DNA from: Ettlia oleoabundans
Lineage: Eukaryota > Chlorophyta > Chlorophyceae > Chlamydomonadales
Assembly (NCBI GenBank): GCA_019693395.1
Contig: JAAMXP010001217.1
Span: 9,699 to 22,133 of the forward strand
Reading direction: 5' to 3'
Length of the DNA stretch: 12,435 bases
The position numbers and the translations under genes were made by a program. Below are positions 1 to 8,782 of this stretch, in pieces (position 1 is the stretch's first letter; each line of letters starts with the position of its first letter). The notes below the pieces were generated by a model that saw nothing but the letters and a program-made list of their open reading frames with translations, searched no databases and was not told the origin of the DNA.

Positions 1-234
1 CGCGGGTGCTGGGTTTGGGCTTTGGGTTGGGCTTTCGGTATTGGATGGGGCGAGGTTTGTGTGTGCTGGAGTAGGGGTGGTGGGAGATGTTGGGCTGGCT
101 CTGTGGCATGCATGCCCACATCTTTGACCAACCATCTGCCTGCTCAGCAAACCCTTGCGCCCATCTGCCTGTTGATTCACCTGCCTCATTGGCTGTGCAT
201 TCACCTGCGGTTCCACTTATTTGCCTGTCTGCAG
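1..234 (+). other. 3' part of an intron of the first (partial) gene
   Basis: No frame here shows a convincing protein. The left end is G/T-rich, with GGGTTTGGG-like runs. The right part is pyrimidine-rich and ends in a good acceptor, TTGCCTGTCTGCAG, at about 221-234. Immediately after it begins a reading frame that continues in phase across the next splice junction. I therefore read 1-234 as intron belonging to a gene that starts left of the window. The open frames that cross this region are not coding. Confidence 0.6.
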
Positions 235-789
235 TTGCCGAGCAGGCGGCCAGCCAGCTGTCCTCGCTGCGTCAACCCAAGAACGCGGCTGTGGCTGCGG
301 CAGCACTGACTGGCCTGGGCTACTTTGCTTTCAACTTCCACACCGCGCTGCAGTTCCTGGGAGTGGTGAGCTGCAGCTGCCATGTAACTGCTGCTGGCGG
401 GCTAGCACTCCTGTTGCTGCAGCCAGTACATGTGAAAAGTGCAGGCTGTGCGGGTGTGACAGTTTGTGTGCAGAATTTCAAGGCCATCGCAGTTTATGGC
501 GTTGCAGCGGTGTGCTGTGCCCTTTTAGCCAGCCTACCTACACCTTTCCTGGCACCTCTGGTGACTCACCCCATGCCCCTCCTCTCCTCCCCGCACTTCA
601 CCACCGCAGTTGGGCCTGGAGCTGACGCTTGTGAGCCGGGTGGCGAGCTACAGCAGCCTTGACGATGCGTGGGAGGATGTGCAGGGGCTGGCCAGCGGTG
701 CAGCCAGCCTGGCAGCGCTGCCAGCAAAGGCGGCAGAGGCGCTGGGCCGATCGGGGCGCGGCACCACGGCGGGAGAGAGCAAGGTGTAG
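235..789 (+). CDS. 3' end of an unidentified protein with hydrophobic segments (5' partial)
   Basis: Two terminal exons are visible, at 235-365 and 610-789, with the stop TAG at 787-789. The intron 366-609 has a GTGAGC donor and an ACCGCAG acceptor. The first exon enters with two bases of a split codon and leaves at a codon boundary, so the frame closes cleanly. The visible C-terminus is about 102 residues. It starts with an Ala/Gln/Ser-rich stretch, then has a hydrophobic run (AAVAAAALTGLGYFAF) and a second apolar stretch (ALQFLGVLGLELTLVSRV) encoded across the junction. It ends in an Ala/Gly/Ser-rich hydrophilic tail. This is compatible with a membrane or organelle protein having one or two helices near its C-terminus, but I do not recognise the family and assign no function. 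Splice sites and phase support coding; identity is unknown. Confidence 0.6.
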
Positions 790-1550
790 ATGTGAGGGAC
801 CCAGGGTTCGTCCGGCTCAAGGCGAAAAGATGGAATGAGGCTTGTTGCGAATGTACCAGCTTGGGGCAGCAGCCCCTTTATATCGGGATTTGGAGGGTGC
901 AACTTGGCCGTTTTCATAATGCTGAAGGAAGTTCGTGCGTCTTTACTGGAAGGAGATTGGCTAGCACTTTATTTCCAGCGCTCAATTCGTCCAGATTTCT
1001 GTGGTACAGAACCGTCCTGCACCGGCATGGCTCCGCCTGAAACTCAGATTGCCTATTCTGTCGCGATGCCAGTACAGTACAGCATGTCTCATATCATTGT
1101 CACTGACGTGAATTGAGGTAACAGTTGAGATACTTGAGATGAAGGACTGGTCGCCACCATAACAGTAGGGAGAATGCATTTCGAGAAAACAGGACTCCTG
1201 GGGGAGTGAATGTGGGTACCAGTGGAGTTGAGATGATCTGGAATGAAATGATCTGCCAAATGCCAGTGAGGCCAACTGTGGGAAGCATGAGCATATCGCT
1301 GCAAAGAAAGCTGGGGGCTTGCCAGCAATGCAGGAGTCTGCCATGCTAGCTAGCCTATGTGTTACTTTGTAAAGCACATGAGACTAGGGTGATGCGCAGT
1401 TGAGACACCGATAGTGTCAAGCATGCTGCACCACGCTCATGTGCCCCACAAGAGTTGTCTATGGTTTCGAGTCCCAAGTCGACATGCTGCCCTGGGACAA
1501 ACGAACCGCCATCGCGGCAAAACTTGACACTGTGCTGCGCCCGCCAGCCA
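790..1550. other. Convergent 3' flanks (3' UTRs and intergenic)
   Basis: This 761-base stretch separates the stop of the plus-strand gene at 789 from the stop of the minus-strand Aha1-domain gene at 1551. It is less GC-rich than the exons on either side. The short open frames in it show no recognisable protein. The left part is probably the 3' UTR of the first gene, up to a TGTAA word at 1368-1372. No TTACA (TGTAA on the minus strand) was seen that would mark the end of the opposing transcript, so that end is not located. Confidence 0.5.
1368..1372 (+). terminator. Candidate polyadenylation signal TGTAA of the first gene
   Basis: TGTAA is the usual nuclear polyadenylation word in chlorophyte algae. 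This copy lies about 580 bases after the stop at 789, a long but ordinary 3' UTR for green algae. A five-base word is weak evidence alone, but it is the only plus-strand copy I found between 790 and 1550. Confidence 0.4.
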
Positions 1551-2906
1551 TCACTTGTCCCGCATCCGCTCCAATAGCTGCTGCAGCACGCCCCCCAGCC
1601 GTGGCAGCAGGCTCTCCACCGCAGCACACGCCCGCCGCTGCTGCTCCTCGGATGGCGCTGCTGAACCGACATCCCCACCTGTGGCTGCAGATGCAGCTGC
1701 GTTGGCGGCAGAGGCTTTCGAGTCTGCTGTGATCTCTAGCTGCAGCTCTTCCAGCTCATCATGGGCGGCATGGGGCACCCTGCAGCACATGAGTGGGCAC
1801 AAGGAAATGAGTTGGGAGTCATTGTGCACTACAGATACAGCAAAGGGGATATGGGGCCCGGGTTGAGGAAGCACCGATGCTTGGGCTAGGCTGGGCTGGA
1901 CAGGCTTCCACCCGGCCCCGGCGGCATGCATATATTCCCAGGCAGCACCCAGCACTAGCAGGGAGCCCAACAACCAGGCATTGCATGTTGAGGTTCGTTT
2001 GTCTCACGCATGCTGCCGCAGTACATAAGTCGTTTCACCCCAGGGTGGGATGCGAAAATGCTGCGGCAGTTGGAGCCCACCACACACCAGGCAGACCACA
2101 GCACGCGGAGCGGCCATCACAGCACTCTACTTCTGCACGCCGCTCCCACCTTGCTGTGCCGCAGATCTCTGCGCCGCTATCTCCGTCCAGCTGCACGCGC
2201 CACCTGAAAGCAAACTCTAATTCAAACCCCGCCCTCTTCTTCCCCCGCACAATCCACTGGTGCCCCTCGCCGCTGCATTCGGTGACCTCAGCCACTGCCA
2301 CCTCAGCGCCCGCATGGCTGTGCTTCAGCGCACACAGCTGCTGCGACAGCTGCTCTCGCAACCAACCCATGGGTAGCGAGCGCTCCTCAAAAGTGCCGGC
2401 TGAGTTCCAAGCCGAAGCGCCGCTCTCAGAGTGCCGCAGCTGCTGCGCCGCCGCTGCCGCTGCCGCCTCTTCCTCCGTCAATTTCTGCAACGTGAAGGGT
2501 AAAATACAAGTATCCGCACTTCGCGCATTAGTATGCCAACAGGCGCGGGGACGAGCAATAATTGCAAAACAGAGGGCGATGCAAGGCACAGCGTCCTGAT
2601 CCGAAGAGAAACCCGGAGTGCAGCTGAACGTGCCTTGGGTTTCGGAGCAGGTGCCTCATCTGCTGCATTTGCAGCCCAGTAGCTGTACGACAACTCCGCC
2701 TGCAGGAAGGGGTGCCACTTGATGGACCCAATGGGGGAATGGCGCGCAGTTCTGCACATGCAAGGGCCAGCAACGTGCCGCCGCCGCGGCTGCTGGCCTT
2801 GAAGCGGGCGGCCACGTGCAGCAGACATGTCACGTCAACCCAGTGAGCCAAGAGCAAATTACCGACGGCTCACCTTGCCGGATGCCTGCTGCTCCAGTTT
2901 GTTCAT
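1551..2906 (-). CDS. Short Hsp90 co-chaperone: Aha1 N-terminal-domain protein (Hch1-like)
   Basis: Exons in coding order: 2906-2874, 2699-2634, 2484-2150 and 1779-1551 (stop TGA 1553-1551), giving 220 residues. The start ATG at 2906-2904 opens an 11-codon first exon that ends at a GTGAGC donor. Residues 14-19 (LSYSYW), 34-39 (KLTEEE), 58-68 (AWNSAGTFEER) and 112-117 (VRGKKR) follow the pattern I remember for short plant Aha1_N proteins. PHAAHDELEEL at 147-157 fits the end of that domain. In the family this domain binds the Hsp90 middle domain and stimulates its ATPase; the basic VRGKKR patch corresponds to the conserved RKxK-type contact motif. There is no C-terminal Aha1/START domain, so the layout is like yeast Hch1 and the plant short forms; the product is probably cytosolic. 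Residues 40-46 are seven alanines. Introns are 174, 149 and 370 nt. The second seems to use a GC donor (AAG|GCACGT at 2633-2632), keeping KPK|KLTEEE in phase. An in-phase GT alternative (CGG|GTTTCT) would add seven residues. Confidence 0.85.
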
Positions 2907-3358
2907 ATTGTAGCGAGTGCCCCTTGCACTTGGCACCGTAGGGGCTGTTTGTCCGCCTATCCCCTACTGACCGTCCCTTATTGCGCCAAACGTCCGTAAG
3001 CCTGGGCTGGGAGAGGCAGCAGTAGAAAGGGCTTTCTTTCGTGCTGCGGCACCAGCGCAGCAGGGTGGCAGCTCCTGTGTGCCCCAAGCCTGACTTCCGC
3101 CGATTTGACGCTAGTGCCCGTCAACAGTCACCAGTACTTTACAGAGGCCAAGCCTGAGTCCGCCTTGATTTTTCGTCCCCGCTGGCAGCTCCGCGGAGCT
3201 CCCCGTCCCTGCCGGACGTCAATTCACCTGCTGGTTTGCTTCCGGCATTCAATCACACGGAGTCCGACCGTGCCAGTGGTTCAGACTGAAGGCGCCCAGG
3301 CAGGCGTCACACGAGCTGGGATGCGCCAGACACTTCCCGACTCCCTTTGATTGTACAC
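2907..3358. promoter_or_regulatory. Divergent intergenic region between the Aha1-domain gene and the protease gene
   Basis: These 452 bases lie between two start codons pointing outwards, so they should hold both promoters and both 5' UTRs. I saw no convincing TATA box, repeat or conserved element. The inference rests on gene orientation only; transcription starts cannot be placed by eye. Confidence 0.4.
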
Positions 3359-6300
3359 ATGGCATCCTTGCCTGTGTTAGAGGGCGTCCGGAGGGGTTCG
3401 AAACCGGCCCTAAGGGTCGTGGACATCGTGGCATTGCTGCTGCTGGGCTTGGTGGTGAGTTGCACAGTCCTGTGCGCTTGCCAGGGCTGGTAAACCAATG
3501 TGCCAATCTCACTGACGTCGCGCCATCACCAACAGGCCGCCTGTGTGCCCGTTGCCGGCGGTGAGCGGCTGCTCACCTGGTTGCTCATCCACCTTCCTAC
3601 TTAGCTGCAGAGCGCCACGGCCGCCCCAGACCCCCGGCTGGCCAACCCCATTGCACCTGGCTCCGTCTTTGTCAAATACAACGCAGCCAGCGACGATGGT
3701 GTGGTGTCCGCCTCTGCAAGCTCAGCAGATAGCCTGTATGTGGCTTCGCGTGTAGTGCCGCTATCCACCGGCGGCTCAGCGGGCACTCTGCCTCTGCGTC
3801 CCGGCGAGACAACCGATCAAGCTGTAGAGCGCTACCAGCAAGTCCCAGGTGCGGCTCATACCCCACTTTCAGGCTTCTATGCCCTGCTGGTCACAAAACA
3901 GGGTTGCACGTAGTGTGCTGGGCCAGTCATCTTGTGGTCAAGAGCGTTGCAGCGGTCACTTATTGCTGCCCACTGCGGCGCTGGTATCCAGCAACCTTGT
4001 GCACGGCCCCAACCAGTCTCCAACAGCTCAGCACCTTTGTAACATCTGCCACTCTCTCTGCCCCTTTCCAGCACCCTGCTGTACCCCACGACCAGCTGTG
4101 ACTCCTCACCTTTTTCTTCCCGCTCCCCCGCACACTGCTCCCAGGTGTGGAGTTTGCAACGCGCAACCTGTGGGTCCACGCCATGGACTTCACAGGTGAC
4201 AGTCTTGTCGACGACGGCGCATTGGGCGACGGCGGTGACGATGGGACTGATGATGACGGCTCACCAACTGGCAGCGGGTACTATGACGCCTCCGGCTTCC
4301 CCTTCTCAGCTCCGGTGTACGAGCCGTTGTGGGTTCAAAGCTGGTCAATGGTGAAGGTCGGCGCGGCTTACGTGTGGGGCAGAGGCATCGCGGGGCGCTC
4401 CCAGGAGGTTGGGGAAGAGACTCGCGTGTGCATCATAGGTGGGTGGGTCGCAGGGGGCGTGGCTGAAAGGCCGGCAATGACGGGTGGCCTGGTGGAAGGT
4501 GGTCGGTGACATGCGTGGGGGACTTTCTTCATTTTTGCTGACAACTTTGGTGCTGCTGCCTAACCTCTGTGCATGTGCTCCGGTTGTGCGCTCGCCGGCA
4601 GCCCCATGCGTTCCTCCTTATGTTTCAAACCAACCACAGGTACCTCGGTACGCTCCCACTCCCCGCTGCCCCTTTCTGCAGATTCTGGGATCGACCTCAC
4701 CCATCCCGAGCTGCAAAGTAGTGTGGTGGATGGCGCTGCGTTTCTAGACGGCAAGCCCCCCGCCTATGGCAAGCAGTATGTGCAGGATGAATACGGGCAC
4801 GGCACACGCATGGCGGGCCTCATTGCTGCCGCCCGCAACGGCAGGGGCATGGCGGGGCTGCTAAACAAGGGGGTGGGTGCCTGCCTCCATGGCTGCGCTG
4901 CTACACGTTGCTGTCATGTGCATGAACCGCGTCTCGCTTGGGAGTTGTTCACTCGGAGGGCGAATGTGGTGTGCAGCCTGCATGGGTGGTAATCGCTTCC
5001 ATCAACCACTGGGCTGGCCAAGACATTGGCCCACACAATCTTCCCATGTTGGGACTGCAGTTGATTCTCACCCTCTGCCCCTGGGTGCTTGTGCCTGCAT
5101 TGCCCCTGTCAACCCACACACTCAATCACCCCTCCTACACAGGCTGCCCTGTACATCTGCAAGTTCATGGACAAAGACGGGTTTGGCACCGTCGCCAATG
5201 CCTACCAATGCCTAGATTGGTGCATAAAGAAGCAAGTGCCGCTGTCAGGTGAGCAACCGTGCAAGGCCTTCTTTTCTGGCAACCCACACCACATCAGCCA
5301 TGTGGTGGACCTCTGTCAGCCATTCTTGTGGGCCTTGCTGCAGCGTTGTGTGGTTGGTTGTCGGGCAGCCAGATCTCCTGGCCGCATGCACCAAACCACC
5401 AGGCCGTGTATCTATCTGTCTGGGGTAATGCCAGCGGTAGGTGTGGCAGCTGCAACAGCTAGTGTGTGACGTGTCTAATACAGTCTCCCGCCCCAAGCCA
5501 GGCTGCGCTCTCCCGCCCCAAGCCAGGCTGCGCTTGCCCGCCCATCGCCTCCCAAAACGTGTCACCCGGGAGTATCGCTGCCACGCAGCCCACACCCCTG
5601 TCTCACTCAGCGTGTCACCCCACCACTTGGACGCCTTACCCTGTACCCCCGCAGTTGCCGCGTGGGGTGCCAACATTGGCAGCATGAGTTGGGAGAACCC
5701 GGGAGATGACGGCTACCTGTTTTACGAGCTACAAAAGCTGCTGCAGGCACACGGTCACTCCCACTTGATGGTGACCGCGGCAGGCAACCATGGGCGCCAG
5801 CTGCTGCCGCGTGAGAGCTGCCCCGCTTTCTTCTTCGTGCCCGCTCAGCTGCGCACCGACAACATGCTGGTGGTGGCGGCCTCAAGTAAGCCAGCAAGTC
5901 CTAGCAGCCACATCCTGCTCGCTGATGGTTCTGCTACCATCTGCTCCAGCCACGTACTTGGATCACATGCTTATTTCTTTCTTTTGTTAACTGGCTGCGT
6001 TGAGAAGCCTAGCCTTAAAAGCGCTCCTTGCATTATGATCAATGCATACAACATGGCACGGTCCTGCACCGGGGAAAGGTCTCTTGTGCCCCAAATGGCC
6101 ACGCCTTGGCGGCACTTCTCATAGGTTGTGTTTGGCTGTTGTGACCTTCTGCTTGGGTGCAGACGAGCAGGACAAGCGGTGGCGGGTGGACACCTCTGTG
6201 ACCAGTGACCGCACCCTGGCTGGTATCATAAGTGGTACCATCGACCCCTGCGCCCTGCCGCTGGGCCTAGAAACACCCGCTGGCAGCAACTACGGGTCAG

Positions 6301-7993
6301 CCTGGGTGGACATAGCTGCACCTGGCAACTACATGTGGACCACCACGCTGCGGACGCCAGAAAACTCCTATGGTGAGCCTCCATGGCTGCAATTCTTAAG
6401 TGCGCACCAGGGCAAGGTGGGGACGGGGGCACTATGGGGGACCTGGGTGCCTCTTCCTGCCTCTCCTCGAGGCTCTACCAGCTTCTGCTCATGCATGTGC
6501 ATGCATTAATGCCTGCCTGCCTGCCTGCCTGCCTGCACCCCTGACCCCCCGCCATGCCTGCATCACCCGCTGCAGTTGCCTACCAACAAGTCAGGGGCAC
6601 CTCTGTTGCCACGGCGCTGGTGAGCGGCGCTGTGGGTCTGATCATGTCAGCCACCGCCAACCAAGCGTGCGAGAACATGCTGGAAGTGAAGCAGGCAATC
6701 CTGGCAGGAGCTGATGTCATCCCCGCGCTGCAGCCGCTGCTACCAGACGGGCAGCAGGTGGTGGGCGGCGGGCGGCGCCTCAATGCCTACAACGCCTTTG
6801 CAGCCTATCTGGGGGATGCTGAGCAGTGGCGCTGGCTGCCCAAGGAGCTCTGCGGCATCGACCCCTCGGTCAAGGTGTGCCTGCAGCTGCACGCCCTCCT
6901 GGTGCCAGAGTGCTGGCTGGGGCTGAGGCTGTTGTGTGGAGGAGGGATGGTGCCGCCAAAGCTGCTGCACAAGTTTCTTGTCTGCCTGCTGTGCCCCTCT
7001 GTCAGCATCAAGGCGAGGCAGACCTGGCAGCAATTGGGCCAAATGTTATAAAATTGTTGCACACAAACATGAAGGACGGCTTGCGGTGTTGCTTCGTAGC
7101 ACAGTCAGGGGCATGACTCCATGTCTGTCCTACGCTGCACACTACCTACAAACATGCTGCTTGCCAACCCGACATCGGCAGCCGGCACACGCATGCCCAT
7201 GGCACTACGTGCCCTGTTGCAGCCTCCCTCCAACCTAGTTGCATGCGCTCACCCTTCTCTTGTGCTTGCGTGCCTGCCTGCAGCCACCACCCCCAGCAAG
7301 CGTCGTCAACACAACCTCACAGCCCCCACCTCCGCTCCGCAAACCGCCAAGCCCTCCGCCGCCGGTCAAACTTCCCGCCACCAACCAACACCCGCCTCAG
7401 TCTCCTCGCCCGCCCCCCTCGCCAAAGTCCCTAAAGCCGCCGCCGCATCCCTCTCCCAGGCCACCCAAGCCGCCGCCCTCCCTTAGACCGACCAAGCCGC
7501 CGCTGTTCTCTAGGCCACCTAGGCCATCACCCCCCCCTCCCAAGCCGCGTGCGCAGCAGACGCAGCAAAAATGTAAGTGCTTGTACACTGCGTCTGGCTG
7601 GCTCATGATGCTGCAACCGCCCCTTGCTGCCCGCAAGCGTTTCTTCGCATGCTGTTCAGCTGTGCTTGTGGCGTTTGGCCGGCTGTTAACTCGGTGCATG
7701 GCTGTTAACTCAGCTAGGCTCCCACAGCCTAGCCGCAAATCAAGGCCGGTAGTGGACATGTAGGCTACCGCCTGATGTATAATGCATGCCTTGGTGATGC
7801 TGCAGGCAAGGACGGCTTTGTTTGGGTTGCAGCAAGCCGTAAGTGTGTGACATGTGCAAAGCGGTACCCTCGGGTCTCGTACTGCGCCAAATGCAACGCC
7901 AAGAAGTGCACACTACGCTGCCCCCCCAACCAGCAGAAAAAGTTTCCCTGCTCGCTCTATCGCGCGTTGCTACGGCAGAAGCAGAGCAATTAA
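3359..7993 (+). CDS. Secreted subtilisin-like serine protease (S8) with Pro-rich linker and Cys-rich tail
   Basis: Exons: 3359-3454, 3611-3848, 4145-4438, 4682-4872, 5143-5248, 5655-5885, 6163-6372, 6576-6874, 7284-7572 and 7806-7993 (stop TAA 7991-7993), giving 713 residues. All phases close. The N-terminus looks like a signal peptide: a basic stretch to about residue 20, then IVALLLLGLVSATAA before PDP, so secretion is likely. A propeptide-like region ends near 170 and includes VERYQQVPGV, typical of subtilase pro-regions, and an Asp-rich loop at 130-149. The S8 catalytic domain (about 171-520) holds Asp210 in IIDSGIDLTHPEL, His249 in YGHGTRMAG, the oxyanion Asn353 in TAAGNHG, and Ser465 in RGTSVATALVSG. 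The triad is intact, so it should be an active endopeptidase. Residues 556-651, one exon, are Pro-rich with SPPPP/PPPSP motifs like hydroxyproline-rich algal wall proteins. The tail 652-713 has eight cysteines. A role at the cell wall or matrix, for example hatching or wall release, is inference from this architecture. Confidence 0.92.
5484..5534 (+). repeat. Perfect 25-bp tandem duplication in intron 5 of the protease gene
   Basis: The 25 bases at 5485-5509 are repeated exactly at 5510-5534, with one extra matching base on the left at 5484. The unit contains CCCCAAGCCAGGCTGCGC. A decayed third start (TGCCCGCCC) follows. It lies inside the intron 5249-5654, well upstream of the acceptor, and does not affect the reading frame. 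Confidence 0.9.
6510..6536 (+). repeat. TGCC tetranucleotide microsatellite in intron 7 of the protease gene
   Basis: Six full TGCC units plus TGC run without interruption, about 40 bases before the acceptor that ends at 6575. It adds to the pyrimidine-containing tract upstream of the splice site. Its copy number is likely to vary between strains. Confidence 0.9.
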
Positions 7994-8572
7994 TAAGTCG
8001 ATTGGGAACACCCCGTCATGCTGCGCCCGCATTCCGCTCGACAGCAGCGCGAGCCTGGGAGCCACGCTAAACTGATTGCCATGCACCATGCACAGCTCTT
8101 GTTCCCGCCCTGCATGGCGTGGCTGCTGTCGCTGTGACCCTCGGACCTTCGACTTCCTCATCTTCACCTGTTGGTACCGGTACCAGTCACATCCATGTCA
8201 CAATCGCCTCCTGTTGAGTGCCCTGGCTACCAAATGATCGCAGTTGCATTATTGCAGCGGCCCGTTTTCCCAGCTCATCTTCACGATTTTACAGATGTAG
8301 CTGCCCCGGCGGTTTTCGACCCCAGCGCAAGCAGCGCAGTAACTTTGCTTTCCCCGGCACATCTTGATCTTCAAACTTCGCCGCCCACGCCAGCCACCCA
8401 TCAAACAAGCCCCCATACCCCCCACGCACATTGAGGCATGTTCACCTTGTGAATGTTGCCTTCATGGGGCAGCCCTTTGCCATACTCACTTTCTCATTTT
8501 GCTGACCAACACTGCAACGACAATCAATTCCCACCTTGAAAAACTGTGTTGAAGAAGAGCAGATACAACGTG

Positions 8573-8577
8573 TGTAA
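8573..8577 (+). terminator. Candidate polyadenylation signal TGTAA of the protease gene
   Basis: This is a TGTAA word about 580 bases after the protease stop. It is favoured over the copy at 8741 because it leaves some 200 bases for the downstream kinesin promoter and 5' UTR. Confidence 0.4.
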
Positions 8578-8740
8578 CTTTCAAACTGTCACGACATGGA
8601 CAGATGTTGACACAGCTTGCCCTTGGAACCACTGCTGGAAGAACAACGCTTCCCGGGGAAACAATCAGGCAACGGATTACAAGAGGCAACCTGTAGGCAT
8701 GAACCCAGCCGCTGGCGCCAGCCTGGCACCGGTCCAGTGA

Positions 8741-8745
8741 TGTAA
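8741..8745 (+). terminator. Alternative TGTAA polyadenylation word just upstream of the kinesin start
   Basis: This TGTAA copy lies about 38 bases before the kinesin ATG at 8783. If used by the protease transcript, the two transcription units would nearly touch or overlap. It may equally be chance. Confidence 0.2.
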
Positions 8746-8782
8746 CCTTAACCCGAGCCCCTTCAGTAGTTGTTTGTTCAGC

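Larger units (their letters stand above)
7994..8782 (+). other. 3' UTR of the protease gene and 5' region of the kinesin gene
   Basis: No protein-coding signal is seen in these 789 bases. The part up to a TGTAA at 8573-8577 is best read as the protease 3' UTR (about 590 nt). The remaining roughly 200 bases would then hold the kinesin promoter and 5' UTR. A second TGTAA lies only about 40 bases before the kinesin start. A perfect 14-bp palindrome containing GGTACCGGTACC is at 8172-8185. No TATA box or other control site is evident. Confidence 0.5.

Noticed and set aside
1..50. G/T-rich TTTGGG-like repeats suggesting telomeric sequence
   Set aside because: The repeats are irregular, do not match the TTTAGGG or TTTTAGGG unit, and are followed by an ordinary splice acceptor. 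Intron sequence explains them better.
87..662. Plus-strand open frame of 191 codons at the left end
   Set aside because: It reads through intron sequence and the acceptor at 234. In its second half it is out of frame with the well-supported exon 610-789.
982..1377. Minus-strand open frame of 131 codons in the convergent region
   Set aside because: It shows no recognisable domain, lies in lower-GC sequence typical of 3' UTR, and has no splice or start context to support it.
3536..3560. Possible 25-nt micro-exon between exons 1 and 2 of the protease, flanked by AACAG and GTGAGC
   Set aside because: Its length leaves the wrong phase for the next exon. Joining 3454 directly to 3611 keeps the frame and gives a good signal-peptide end.
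8172..8185. Perfect 14-bp palindrome containing GGTACCGGTACC
   Set aside because: It is in the 3' UTR region and short enough to arise by chance. There is no second copy or nearby element to suggest a binding site.
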